Origin: Couchioplanes caeruleus
GTDB taxonomy: Bacteria > Actinomycetota > Actinomycetes > Mycobacteriales > Micromonosporaceae
Assembly: GCF_003751945.1 (NCBI RefSeq)
Contig: NZ_RJKL01000001.1
Span: forward strand, 4,092,001 to 4,156,000
Direction of reading: 5' to 3'
DNA length: 64,000 nucleotides
Part shown: in pieces, positions 36,480-46,983 of the stretch
Position numbering within the stretch: position 1 is the first letter of the stretch
Layout of the letters: every line of letters begins with the position of its first letter
Made by a program: the position numbers and the translations under genes
The notes under the pieces: generated by a model
What the model was told of the DNA's origin: nothing
The model's input: the letters and a program-made list of their open reading frames with translations, nothing else
Database searches by the model: none

Positions 36480-37142
36480 ATGACAGCGAAGTGGCGCCAG
36501 GCGTGCGCCGTGACCATGTGCGCGGTCGCGGTGATGCTAGGTGCGCCGTCGGCGGCGTTCGCGCACGGTGTCGGTGGCTCGAGTGAGACGGCGTACGGGT
36601 TCGTCAATCTCGGGGTGCGGCACATGCTACTGGGCTGGGACCATCTGCTGTTCGTCGGCGGTGTGGCGCTGCTGGCCGGCACCCGGCGCCGCGCAGTGAA
36701 GTTGATCAGCGTGTTCGCGGGCGGGCACAGCATCACCTTGTTCACCGCCACGGTGGCGGACTGGCACGTCAACCCGGTGCTCGTCGACATCGCGGTGGCG
36801 CTGAGCCTGGTCGTCGTCGGCGTCGTCGGGCTGGTCGGCCGGCCGAAGGACTGGACCTGGTTCGCTGCGGTCGTGCTCGCCTTCGGTCTGATCCACGGCG
36901 TGGGCCTGTCCACCCGGCTGCAGGACGTTGGCCTCGCCGACGAGGGGCAGGTCCCGCGGGTGCTGGCGTTCAATGTCGGCGTCGAGATCGGCCAGCTGGC
37001 GGCGCTGCTGCTGATGGCCATCGCCGCCGACGTGCTGCGCACCCGTGTGCCCCGGTTGCGCGATCCGCGCCTGTCCCACCTCGGCCTGATCGTCGCCGGG
37101 ACACTCGCCGCCGGCGCGCTGACCATCACCGGTTTCGCGTAG
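36480..37142 (+). CDS. HupE/UreJ-family metal permease
   Basis: 220 residues with signal-like first helix (AVTMCAVAVMLGAPSAAFAH) and about six further membrane segments. The family motif GVRHMLLGWDHLLFVGGVAL and the histidines in AGGHSITLF and FGLIHGVGLSTRLQ are present. HupE-type proteins are secondary nickel or cobalt transporters. The ATG follows GGAG. A CDF transporter and a second HupE-type gene follow on the same strand. Confidence 0.85.
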   Translation: MTAKWRQACAVTMCAVAVMLGAPSAAFAHGVGGSSETAYGFVNLGVRHMLLGWDHLLFVGGVALLAGTRRRAVKLISVFAGGHSITLFTATVADWHVNPVLVDIAVALSLVVVGVVGLVGRPKDWTWFAAVVLAFGLIHGVGLSTRLQDVGLADEGQVPRVLAFNVGVEIGQLAALLLMAIAADVLRTRVPRLRDPRLSHLGLIVAGTLAAGALTITGFA

Positions 37143-37305
37143 CCTCCGGCACTTCCGCCGGGCCTCGCCGGGCCTGCAAGGCTGGTGTTGTTGCAGGTCA
37201 GAGGCATTTGCAAGGTAGTCGTCGAGGGTGTGCGGCGCCTATCGTGGCACCAACAGGCCCGATTGCGGGCAGCCGAGGAGCAACCGTCACGAGAGGCCCA
37301 TCCGC

Positions 37306-38364
37306 GTGCCAGCCCACGAGCACGACCACCACGCCTACGGTCATGAACATTCCGGCGCGGCGGGCGGGTTACGGCATCGGCTCGTACATCTGTTGCGGCC
37401 GCACTCGCATGACAGCACCGACAAGATCGACTCGGTGCTGGAGTCGTCGCGGGTGGGCCTGCGCGCGTTGTGGATCTCCCTGCTGATCCTCGGGCTCACC
37501 GCCGGGCTGCAGGCGGTCGTGGTGGTGTGGTCCGGCTCCGTGGCGTTGCTTGGCGACACCCTGCACAATCTGGCCGACGCGCTCACCGCCGTCCCGTTGG
37601 GCATCGCGTTCGTGCTCGGGCGCCGTGCCGCCAATCGCCGCTACACGTACGGCTACGGCCGCGCCGAGGACCTGGCCGGCATCCTGATCGTGGCGACCAT
37701 CGCCGCGTCGGCCGCCTTCGCCGGCTACGAGGCGATCCGGCGGCTGCTCAACCCGCAGCCGGTGACCCATCTCGGCTGGGTCGCCGCCGCCGGATTGATC
37801 GGCTTTGCCGGCAACGAGCTGGTCGCCCGCTACCGGATCACCGTCGGGCGACGGATCGGCTCGGCCGCGCTGGTCGCCGACGGCCTGCACGCGCGCACCG
37901 ACGGGTTCACCTCCCTGGCGGTGCTGCTGGGTGCCGGCGGTGTCGCGCTGGGCTGGCTTTGGGCCGACCCGGTGATCGGCCTGGCCATCACGCTGGCCAT
38001 CACCATGGTGCTCAAAGACGCCGGCCGGGAGGTCTACCGCCGGCTCATGGACGCCGTCGACCCGCACCTGGTCGACCAGGCCGAGGCCACCCTGCGCACC
38101 ATCCCCGGGGTCCGGGATGTCACGGCGGTTCGGATGCGCTGGATCGGCCACCGCCTGCACGCCGAGGCCAACCTCGTCGTCGACGACCACCTGAGCCTGC
38201 TACAGGCTCACGAGGTCGCCGCGGACGCCGAGCACCAGCTCACCCACGCCATCCCTCGGCTGTCCGGCGCCACCCTGCACACCGACCCGGCCCGCCATGC
38301 CGGCGACCACCACCACGTCGCCCTCTCGCACCACCGACGCGCCGACCCGCCAGCCAGCCAATAG
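37306..38364 (+). CDS. Cation diffusion facilitator metal exporter
   Basis: 352 residues from a GTG after GAGAGG. A His-rich N-terminus (AHEHDHHAYGHEHSG) precedes six membrane helices. The metal site pairs are in LLGDTLHNLADALTA (HxxxD) and VADGLHARTDGFTSL (HxxxD). The cytoplasmic C-terminal domain is followed by a His-rich tail (HAGDHHHVALSHHRR). It would export Zn, Co, Ni or similar in exchange for protons. Confidence 0.9.
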   Translation: MPAHEHDHHAYGHEHSGAAGGLRHRLVHLLRPHSHDSTDKIDSVLESSRVGLRALWISLLILGLTAGLQAVVVVWSGSVALLGDTLHNLADALTAVPLGIAFVLGRRAANRRYTYGYGRAEDLAGILIVATIAASAAFAGYEAIRRLLNPQPVTHLGWVAAAGLIGFAGNELVARYRITVGRRIGSAALVADGLHARTDGFTSLAVLLGAGGVALGWLWADPVIGLAITLAITMVLKDAGREVYRRLMDAVDPHLVDQAEATLRTIPGVRDVTAVRMRWIGHRLHAEANLVVDDHLSLLQAHEVAADAEHQLTHAIPRLSGATLHTDPARHAGDHHHVALSHHRRADPPASQ

Positions 38365-38445
38365 GTTGCGCCTTAGCGGCGGGAACTATCAGGCCCACGC
38401 CGCCGACTAACGCACCGACACCCGTGACACCTGGGAGAGACCGCC

Positions 38446-39504
<1,059 letters not shown>

Positions 39505-39652
39505 CCAAACGGTCAACCAGCCGGGGTCCACGCACCCGCCGCCTGCGCCGGGACACGCGTTGACCGTTCCCGGCGATGGTCACGGTGGCCGCGACTCGGG
39601 ATCTCGGCGGGGCCTGTAACCCGGCATCCGTGTGCCAAACGGCGGTTGCCGC

Positions 39653-39781
39653 TTACAAGTAGGAGACGAACAGGTAGCCCGCCACAAGCAAGAGCAGCAC
39701 TAGTCCAGTGATCAGCAGCACCGCCCGCCACACTTCGGTGGCCGTGCCGCCCTGCGGACGCTGCACGTGTGGGTCACTCAC
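39653..39781 (-). CDS. Small single-span membrane protein (42 aa)
   Basis: From a GTG at 39781 the frame reads a polar N-terminus (SDPHVQRPQGGTATEVW) and one C-terminal helix (AVLLITGLVLLLLVAGYLFV). A GGGGGTG lies upstream. The clean helix and stop support a real tail-anchored small protein; no family known. Confidence 0.5.
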   Translation of the reverse strand: MSDPHVQRPQGGTATEVWRAVLLITGLVLLLLVAGYLFVSYL

Positions 39782-39965
39782 CCCGAGCACCCCCTTCGCA
39801 CCGCTGGAGCAGTCAGAGCACCACCGTAACCAGGGAACTGGCCGAACCGGCGCCCACGGCGGAATGTTGAGGCGAGATCACTCATGCGACTACCCCCTAC
39901 GCAGCATTACCCCAGGGCGGCCCGCTTCGGGAAGGTGCCACCGAAGTAGGCGAGATTGCCGTGGG

Positions 39966-40142
39966 TCAGAACTGAGGGACGGCAAGGAGCACGCCGAGGG
40001 CGAGGCCGACGGTCGCCAGACTGCCGAATCCGGCGCGTTCGACCCGCGACCACGGAGTGAAGGTCACCACCACCTCACCCACCTGGCACAGCACGTAGAT
40101 GGCGGTGAACTGGGCAAGTTCCACGCCGATCCTGCCCGCGGC
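39966..40142 (-). pseudogene. HupE-type permease C-terminal remnant
   Basis: RIGVELAQFTAIYVLCQVGE, then RVERAGFGSLATVGLALGVL matches the last third of the two intact HupE genes (compare FNVGVELGQLLAIGVFV). It is opposite in strand to them and ends at the truncated start of the integrase gene, so a deletion probably joined the two. Confidence 0.6.
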
Positions 40143-40192
40143 TGAGCGAGCGCGGCCACGGCAGCTGGCATTTCCGCTGCCGCAATCCGGAC

Positions 40193-41306
40193 TTGTGGGG
40201 TCGTTCGGAACAGATACGTCGCGGCGGCTTCCCCTCGCAAGCCGCCGCCCGCCGGGCCCGCGATGAGGTCCTCGCCCTGTCCCGCGAGCAACGCGCCGGC
40301 CGGTCCTGGACCGTCGCCCGCTGGCTGCGCCACTGGCTGACCACCCGCCGCGGCATCCGTCCCACCACGCTGCGCATCTACACGTACCACGTCGAGGAAC
40401 ACCTCATCCCCGCCCTCGGCGACGTGCGCCTAGCAGCATTGACCGGCCAGCACTTCGACGTCATGTTCACCACCTTGCTCGCCGGGACCACCCCGTCAGG
40501 GCGACCCCGCAGTCCCGCCACCGTGCACCGCATCCGGGCCACCCTGCGCGCCGCACTCAACACCGCCATCCGCGACGGCCTGATCACCGACAACCCCGCC
40601 CGCCGCGTCGAACTACCCACCAGCGGTCGCCCGCACGCCCTCGTCTGGACCGAGCACCGCGTCGCGCAATGGCACGCCGACGGCCTTCGGCCCTCGGTCG
40701 CGGTCTGGACCCCCACGCAGCTCGCCGAGTTCCTCACCTTTGCCGCCGACGACCCCGCTCTACCCGCTGTGGTGGCTCATCGCCCTACGCGGGCTGCGCC
40801 GCGGCGAAGCCGCCGGACTGCGCTGGCACGACGTCGACCTCGACCGGGGCCACCTGGTGATCGTCAACCAGCGCACCACCGTCGGCTACCGCATCATCGA
40901 AGGCCCACCCAAGTCCACGGCGAGCCGCCGCGCCGTCGCCCTCGACCCGCACACCGTCACCCTGCTCCGCCGCTACCAGCAGGACCAACGCCGCCGCGCT
41001 ACCGCAGACGGCCGGGCGTGGCGGCCCGACGGGTACGTGTTCACCGATACCGACGGCCACCCCTACCACCCGAACGTCTTCACCCACCGGCTCCAGCAAC
41101 TCATCGCCGCCGCTGGGCTGCCACCCGTACGCCTGCACGACCTGCGCCACGGCGCGGCCAGCCTCGCCCACACCGCCGGAGCCGACCTCAAAACCGTCCA
41201 AGACCAACTCGGGCAGGCCAGCATCGTGCTCACCGCCGACACCTACACCAGCGTGCTGCCCGCCGCCCAACACAAAGCCGCCGCGCCACCGCCCGCCTCG
41301 TCCTGA
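40193..41306 (+). pseudogene. Tyrosine recombinase (integrase) with +1 frameshift
   Basis: The N-terminal part has the core-binding domain (WTVARWLRHWLTTRRGIRPT, then LGDVRLAALTGQHFDVMF). At 40753-40756 (CCCC) the frame changes: DDPALPAVV in one frame, PLYPLWWLIALRGLRRGEAA in the next. The catalytic part then reads LHDLRHGAASLAHTAGADLK and LGQASIVLTADTYTSVLP, with Arg, His-x-x-Arg and Tyr all present. One extra C explains the break. The first about 50 residues (arm-binding domain) also seem missing. It lies next to tRNA-Lys, as an element integrase should. Confidence 0.85.
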
Positions 41307-41520
41307 CCACCGCCCGCGCCGCCCGCAAGAAGATGACCGGCCGCCACCGCGGGGCGCCACCACACCCCCGCGGCAATCCACAGCCGCCCACCCGCCCCGG
41401 CACTGCGGAACGGCAGGCCACACCCACTCGGCGCCGTGGAAGGAAGCATCGAAAGCAGCGGCACCTCGAGACACCCAGTGAGCACCCACCATCCACGGCC
41501 GACAGTCGAGGTCACTAAAC

Positions 41521-41580
41521 ATGCAGGTCAGAGGGTGGGCCGCCGGGGACTCGAACCCCGAACCTAAGGATTAAAAGTCC
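41521..41580. repeat. Attachment-site repeat (right copy)
   Basis: 58 of 60 bases match 27570-27629. Here the repeat lies within an intact tRNA-Lys gene plus 15 bp beyond its 3' end. Confidence 0.85.
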
Positions 41581-41607
41581 TCAGCTCTGCCATTGAGCTA
41601 GCGGCCC
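41536..41607 (-). tRNA. tRNA-Lys (anticodon UUU)
   Basis: 72 nt on the minus strand fold into a standard cloverleaf: acceptor GGGCCGC/GCGGCCC, D stem GCTC/GAGC, anticodon stem GAGGA/TCCTT with loop CTTTTAA, T stem CGGGG/CCCCG with loop TTCGAGT. Discriminator A; CCA is not encoded. Confidence 0.95.
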
Positions 41608-41806
41608 GCGACGGCCAGGGTACCTGGACGAGGCACGTAATCCTAAGCGATACCCGCTTGGCGACCGTTGAGGTCATCGACGACCTGCGGGGCGAATTCA
41701 CAGGGGCGGCGAGGCTGCGCGCTGGTCGGTGTACCCGTGCGTCCCGCGCGCGATGCGGTACCAAATCCGTTGGCGAGCGGGCGGTCCATCTGAAGATCAT
41801 GGTGAG

Positions 41807-42288
41807 GTGACACACCTTCCCCCGCAGCACGACCGCAAGCGCGACAGCAGAGACTCGTTGTCGACGCCTCCGCTGTTCGCCGCGTTGAGCGGATCTCGTC
41901 GTGTCCTGGTCGCCGGCGCCGGCGCCGGCGGCGGCTTCGATGTCTATGCCGGCCTACCTTTTGGCCCTGGCCTTGGCCGACCTCGGCGTCGAGGTGCACC
42001 TGGCCAACCTGGCATTCACCCAGCTTGAGTTGCTGGACCTGGATCGCGGCAGCCACCCGTGGCGCGTCCGGCGACGTGCAGTTCACGCGGCGGACGCGAG
42101 GCAGCACCTTGTTCGTCAATCCGCTGATGGCCGTCTACTTCACCGTCCGACTCGACGCCTTGGCCGCCCGGTCGCTCTACCTGGACCGGCTGGAGAACAC
42201 CCTCGACATGCGACAGGTCGCCCTGCACATCGAAGAGTTCCGTGACGAGCTCACGGCGACCCGGACGCCACACGCCTTCCCGCACTGA
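41807..42288 (+). pseudogene. DUF1152-like gene remnant
   Basis: A GTG starts a frame with RRVLVAGAGAGGGFDVYAGL, the opening of DUF1152. The next strands (LADLGVEVHLANLAFTQLEL) are in another frame. The C-terminal piece (TLFVNPLMAVYFTVRLDALA, then TLDMRQVALHIEEFRDELT) follows directly. The central two hundred or so residues of the family are gone. At least two frameshifts plus a deletion. Confidence 0.65.
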
Positions 42289-42907
42289 TCCCGGAGGGCC
42301 TCCTTTCCGGGGCGTAGGGCATGGCCTTGCCCATTCCGCCACCGAGATCCAGTTGATCGAGGAAAGCGGCGACCTTCTCTGGAGCGCCGACTGCGGCGAG
42401 GGTGAGCGCCCGACCGGCCAGGATGCGGTCGCCTGCCGCGCCCAGCGTGGAACGCCTTCGAGATGGCCCTCAAAGGCCGACTTGCCGCAGCCCGCAAGTA
42501 TTCCTCAACAATCTGGGTTACACCGTCTTCTTGACAGGCCCACAGTAAGATAAGAGCAGTGAAAACCGCCCAAACCGTCCCGAACTCCGCCGGCGCCGTC
42601 GTGCTCCGCGACCAGCTCGTCACTCTTCTCAAACAGCCTGCTCGACGACCGGTGGGACACGGCGGGCCGCACCAACCAGCCCACCGTCACCGCCCACCGG
42701 GCCGGAACCGACCGCGCGAGCCCGGCGACTTCAGTCGACCCGACACCATCCTCACGATGTCCTTCTGACCCCCGTCATGCCGCCGCGGCGGGAACGCCCG
42801 CCCCCACCCCGGCAACCCCGAACGAGTGGCCCTATGCCGAGGCATCACCGTGGCCGAATCGCCATCCGCGTTGTCAACGGGCGACCGCCCGCAGCAGAGG
42901 AGGACCC
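42289..42907. other. Spacer with one doubtful frameshifted frame
   Basis: No sure gene. At 42559 a GTG frame (QTVPNSAGAVVLRDQLVTLL) continues in another register as SLLDDRWDTAGRTNQPT, perhaps a small decayed gene. The right end has GAGGAGG, the ribosome binding site of the next gene. Confidence 0.35.
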
Positions 42908-44005
42908 ATGACCCTGCCCCTCGCCTCGACCATCACGGCCCGATTCCCCCTCGTCGCCCGCAATCGCCCGCCGGCCATACCGCTCGACGTACGCGTCGCT
43001 CGGCTTGTAGAAATGGCCGAGAGCGCCCATCGGAACCGTGACTTCAACAAAGCGTCCGTGGCGTTCAACGGCGCGGCCCTCGTCGCGTCCGACTGCGGAG
43101 ACCCAGAACTCGCCCGCACCTGGTGCCACCGCCACGTGAACCTCTACCTGAGCCAAGCTCCGCTGAACGGCTCCAACGTCCGCATCGCCCTCGAAACGGT
43201 CGTCAACCTGGCCCGCCTGCGCATCAGAGCGGGCGACGGAGACGACGCGTACAGCTTGCTCACCGACCTGTACCAGGTGGTCCATGGCCATGCCCCTGCC
43301 GTCATCGATGGCCTTGAGCTGCGTCCTGAGCAACTACCCACAGACCCCCTCGCGCGCGATCAAACTATCAGTTGGCTACGCGACATCATGCTTGCTGATG
43401 GGACTCGCGCGCTCACCGTCGCCGGACGCTGGGACGACGCCCTAGCCCACGTGCGCCGCTGCGACGGAATCGGCCCCACCCTGCACGAGGGACGGCAGGT
43501 GGCGGTCATAGCGCTCACGATGCAAGGGGACAGAGCTGCCGCCGCCGCCCTTCTCAGGGAAACCACCATCAAGCAGCCCTGGGAACTGGTGGTACGCGAT
43601 CTCTTGCAGAACTGGCACGCACAAACCACCGGCGTTGATCGGCCGACGGATCAGGCTGAACTGCTCGGCCGGTCACTAGAAATCCCCTCGGCACCCGGAC
43701 TCTCCGTGTTCCGTACCCGCCTCTGCCTCGCGGCCATCGACCTCGCCACTGAAGTACCGCCGGCCGTCGTCGAGAACACGATCAGTCGGCTGGTCACCGA
43801 TGTGCTCCGGGGCGAAGACGCGAACGCAGCACTCGACCTCCATCAACACCGCGCGGTCGGTCCAGAACACCATGGGAAGCTCATGCGTTTGATCAACGCG
43901 AGCGGGCTAGGCATCGGGCGCATACCCGAAATGGCAAGGGATTCACTGTCGTCGGCTCTCGACCTGGCCGCCATGGCGATACGTGTCATGCCCAGTGAGA
44001 GGTAG
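42908..44005 (+). CDS. TPR-like helical repeat protein
   Basis: 365 residues from an ATG with GAGGAGG at -10. All-helical with repeat-like segments (RLVEMAESAHRNRDFNKASV, then ALETVVNLARLRIRAGDGDD and ALTVAGRWDDALAHVRRCDG), as in TPR scaffolds. No enzyme motif, signal or membrane segment. Similar proteins are common in actinomycetes near regulators or natural-product genes, but the function is unknown. It could belong with the GH3 operon 1.1 kb downstream. Confidence 0.65.
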   Translation: MTLPLASTITARFPLVARNRPPAIPLDVRVARLVEMAESAHRNRDFNKASVAFNGAALVASDCGDPELARTWCHRHVNLYLSQAPLNGSNVRIALETVVNLARLRIRAGDGDDAYSLLTDLYQVVHGHAPAVIDGLELRPEQLPTDPLARDQTISWLRDIMLADGTRALTVAGRWDDALAHVRRCDGIGPTLHEGRQVAVIALTMQGDRAAAAALLRETTIKQPWELVVRDLLQNWHAQTTGVDRPTDQAELLGRSLEIPSAPGLSVFRTRLCLAAIDLATEVPPAVVENTISRLVTDVLRGEDANAALDLHQHRAVGPEHHGKLMRLINASGLGIGRIPEMARDSLSSALDLAAMAIRVMPSER

Positions 44006-44263
44006 CCGCGCCTGTAAGGCGGCGTGCGTCGCATCGATCCGCTCAGGTTTTCGGACGGCGGAGGCGTTGCGCGAACGGTGGCGTCCAGTCCGGCGGGTCG
44101 GCGTTACGCAGGTGTGCATCGTCGACGGCGAAGGTCCGTTCCGGTCCGGGTGAGGTGGTAGGGCCTCCGAAGCGGACGCTGACGCGGCCCAGACCGCCGC
44201 CCTGCTCGCCGCGCTCCTTTGCGGACGGTCCCCGCCCACGGCCTATCAGATCGACCCAGTTGA

Positions 44264-44600
44264 ATGAATGGGGATAGGCTGCCGCGCAGATTTGATCAGC
44301 GGGGGCTTACCTTGAGCACTTTGCGAAGAGCCGCGGTTGCGCTGCTTTTCACTCTCCTTCTCAGTGTTACGACCGCGGTTCCGGCGTCGGCGGACGAGGT
44401 CACCGCCGCCGCGGCGCCGACGGTGGCTTACATCTCGCCTCGCCCGGGTTCCTACGTCCGGACCGGGGCTGCCGTCACCATCGACGTGCGAGTCAGTGAG
44501 AAGATCGACCACGTCGTGGTCGACGACGGCAAGACCGGCGCGGAGCTGGCCCGGCTCACCGGCGAACCCGCCTCGGCGAGCGACAAGTGCGGGGTCGCCC
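44264..44600 (+). pseudogene. Truncated secreted protein start
   Basis: A signal peptide (AAVALLFTLLLSVTTAVPAS) and a short beta-rich domain (APTVAYISPRPGSYV, then VTIDVRVSEKIDHVVVDDGK). After about 44590 the frame turns into shadow of the next remnant. The start may be ATG 44264 or TTG 44312. It looks like the beginning of a secreted Ig-like protein cut by a deletion. Confidence 0.45.
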
Positions 44601-45009
44601 GAGTCCATCGCTACGGACCTTTCCCTACTACCTGCCCTACTCCAACGAGGCGTTCGGCGGCACCAGCCGGACCCACACGCAGCTCACCGACTCGAACGTC
44701 GACTGGGGCCAGGACCTCGCCCGACTCGGCGACCGACTCGCCGACAAGTACCCCGGCGAACCGGTCTGGCTGGTCTACGAGGGCCGCGGCGAGCCGACCT
44801 ACTACGGCATCAACGCCCGGCATCCCCTCACCGTCCCAGCAGACCAGGTACACGGACTCATCGTGGTCTCCACCACCTGCCTGCGTCTCCAGACCTGCAT
44901 CCCCGCCGGAACTGACATCCCCACCGGCCCGCGCCGGCTGCAAGAGCTACTCGACAGCAGCACACACATCGACACCGTCGGCCACGCCATCCTCATCTAT
45001 CGCCGATAG
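44600..45009 (+). pseudogene. Glycosyltransferase (GT39-like membrane type) C-terminal remnant
   Basis: FPYYLPYSNEAFGGTSRTHT, then DSNVDWGQDLARLGDRL and VWLVYEGRGEPTYYGINARH match the soluble C-terminus of phospholipid-linked glycosyltransferases. The entire membrane part is missing. It is joined to the secreted-protein start by an apparent deletion of about a kilobase or more. Confidence 0.55.
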
Positions 45010-45145
45010 CCCATGATCGGCGTGCTGACCGGTGACGACGATGCGTCGGATATCTGCGTCGTTCCAGGACGACGAGGGGATGCGCCGGGACGCCGGGAGC
45101 ATTCATCGTTGATCGTGAGTGGATCGGCTCGGCGAGAGGGAGACC

Positions 45146-46264
45146 ATGACGACGTACGCACGGCCTCGGGTGCTCGTCGCGCCGGTCACCGTGACGCCGA
45201 CCAAGCCGTTGACGCCCAGTCATGTCAAAGGGCTGTTGTGGGTCGACGTGTTGTGCCGGGCGACCGCCCTGGTGGCCGACGTCGATTATCGGTACAGCCT
45301 CACGACGTACAACGTCACGGCGCAGACGCTGGGCTTTTGGGCGTACCTGGATAGCGAATGTCCGGCCTTGGATCCTGAGTCGCTGACCGAGGAGGCCATC
45401 GGTAGGCATTATGTGCGGTATCAGGCACGGGCCTCGCCTCCCTCCTACGCCGTACTCCGGTCCTACGAGGAACGGGTGGAGGCGACCGGGTGGGTGCATC
45501 CGGTGAGCGCTCGATTGCTGCGGATCTGGGCCGGTCATTATGCGGCCCTGGGGCTGCACGATCCCGGGTTGACCGCCGTTCAGCCGCCCGGACTGGAAAT
45601 GGCCGGGGTCTTGCACCTGCTCACCGCGCATGGGCTGTGCCTGGATCTTCGGAACGACGGCGGCCCTGTCTATCTCGATGCCACGCGGTTCGGGGTTCCG
45701 CTGCGCAGGATCGTGTCGGCCGAGGGGCAGCCGAACTACCTGGCTTGCGCTCTGCGGGATCTCCTGCCGCTGGCCGGAGAGTACGACCGTGTCGTCCTGC
45801 TGTACGACCGGGAATTGCACGCGGACTACGTACTCCTGTCCAAGGTTCTCGAAGTGGTGGGTGGCGTCATCTCCCGGGAGGTGGTGGAGCGTGTCCCGAT
45901 CGACGGCGTCGTCCGCTCCAGCCGCCATGGGGGCTGGGCGGGGTACACCGTCGCGGATCTGCTGGCCGCCGTGCGGGATGCGGGTGACACCGACGCGGTA
46001 CGGCTGGGCCTGCGGTTGTACTTCATCGCGGTGCTGGGTCGCGGCGTACAGCAGTCGTTCCGGATGGATCTCCTGCGCCAGTCGGTCGTCCGGGCCGGGC
46101 GGCTTCTCGCCGCCGGCTTCCCCGCCGACCCGGTCGGCATGGACCGGGTTCTGCGGCGCAGCATGGGCCACCTGGACTACGTCGACCCGTACCGGCTCAC
46201 CTCGGCCCTGCTGAGCCGTGGCAATCCGCCCGTGCGGCAGCTTGCGCGGGCGGTCTTCTGCTGA
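45146..46264 (+). CDS. Unknown protein, first gene of the GH3 operon
   Basis: 372 residues from an ATG preceded by GAGAGGGAGACC. No signal or membrane span. Notable segments: MTTYARPRVLVAPVTVTP, VKGLLWVDVLCRATALVADV, GLHDPGLTAVQPPGLEM, PNYLACALRDLLPLAGEYDR, VVLLYDRELHADYVLLSKVL and VRSSRHGGWAGYTVADLL. The alternation of strands and helices suggests an alpha/beta enzyme or nucleotide-binding fold, but I recognise no family. Its stop overlaps the next ATG (TGATG), so the genes are translationally coupled. Confidence 0.75.
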   Translation: MTTYARPRVLVAPVTVTPTKPLTPSHVKGLLWVDVLCRATALVADVDYRYSLTTYNVTAQTLGFWAYLDSECPALDPESLTEEAIGRHYVRYQARASPPSYAVLRSYEERVEATGWVHPVSARLLRIWAGHYAALGLHDPGLTAVQPPGLEMAGVLHLLTAHGLCLDLRNDGGPVYLDATRFGVPLRRIVSAEGQPNYLACALRDLLPLAGEYDRVVLLYDRELHADYVLLSKVLEVVGGVISREVVERVPIDGVVRSSRHGGWAGYTVADLLAAVRDAGDTDAVRLGLRLYFIAVLGRGVQQSFRMDLLRQSVVRAGRLLAAGFPADPVGMDRVLRRSMGHLDYVDPYRLTSALLSRGNPPVRQLARAVFC

Positions 46265-46953
46265 TGGCGACCCAGGAGCACCTCGCCGCCCTCCTGCACG
46301 AGCGGCTGATCCGAGCCGGAATCAATGCCGCCACGCTCGAGCCGGAGCATGACCACACCGTCGTCGCCGTGCTGCGCCGATTCGACGTGACAACGTTCGC
46401 GGAGTCGGCGTTGCGCTTCGCGGCGGGCCTGACCGACGAGGAGGGCGCGGACTGGCTGGCCGCTTTGACCCGCACCGCTTTCCTGGCGGGCAATCCCGTG
46501 AACCTGCGGGACCGCTTCCCTCCGTCGCACCTCGCCGCGGACGAGACGATCGCCTGGTACGGACCAGCACCGCCCGCGGACTTCACGGGGCTGCGCCGAT
46601 TGCTCAAGGCCTTCCCGGCGGGCACCCTGCGAGTTCCGGCCCGGGTGACCGTCGGCGAAGTGGGAACGCACTCCTGCCGGCTGCGCCTGGCGACAGCCGG
46701 TCTGAGCACCGCCGCCTATCTCGTCCACCTGAACCACACGCTGGCCGAAGCGCTCCTCCGCGGCCTGCTCCGGCCGGGTTCGGCGCTGGTCATCGATCAT
46801 GTACCGGAGCTGGCGGACGCGGACCTACGGACCGCGGCGATGATCCGGGTGCACCGGGACACCACCGATCCTGACCGCCTGCGCGCGTACACCTGCCTGA
46901 GCACCTCCGACCGTCGCGGGGACATCACGAATTCGCCGATCTCGATACGCTGA
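46264..46953 (+). CDS. Unknown protein of the GH3 operon (possibly DUF6182-like)
   Basis: 229 residues, soluble. Conserved-looking segments are ALTRTAFLAGNPVNLRDRFP, FTGLRRLLKAFPAG and YLVHLNHTLAEALLRGLLRP; the NHTLAEAL helix has a His-Asn pair. From memory it recalls DUF6182 proteins of actinomycete natural-product clusters; this is not checked. Coupled to genes on both sides (overlap upstream, 30 bp downstream). Confidence 0.7.
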   Translation: MATQEHLAALLHERLIRAGINAATLEPEHDHTVVAVLRRFDVTTFAESALRFAAGLTDEEGADWLAALTRTAFLAGNPVNLRDRFPPSHLAADETIAWYGPAPPADFTGLRRLLKAFPAGTLRVPARVTVGEVGTHSCRLRLATAGLSTAAYLVHLNHTLAEALLRGLLRPGSALVIDHVPELADADLRTAAMIRVHRDTTDPDRLRAYTCLSTSDRRGDITNSPISIR

Positions 46954-46983
46954 GCCGATTTCGCTTCGCTTGCGGAGGTGCTC

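Noticed and set aside
42531..42560. A TTGACA/TAAGAT promoter before a GTG at 42559
   Set aside because: The two boxes are only about 9 bp apart, too close for a sigma-70-type promoter.
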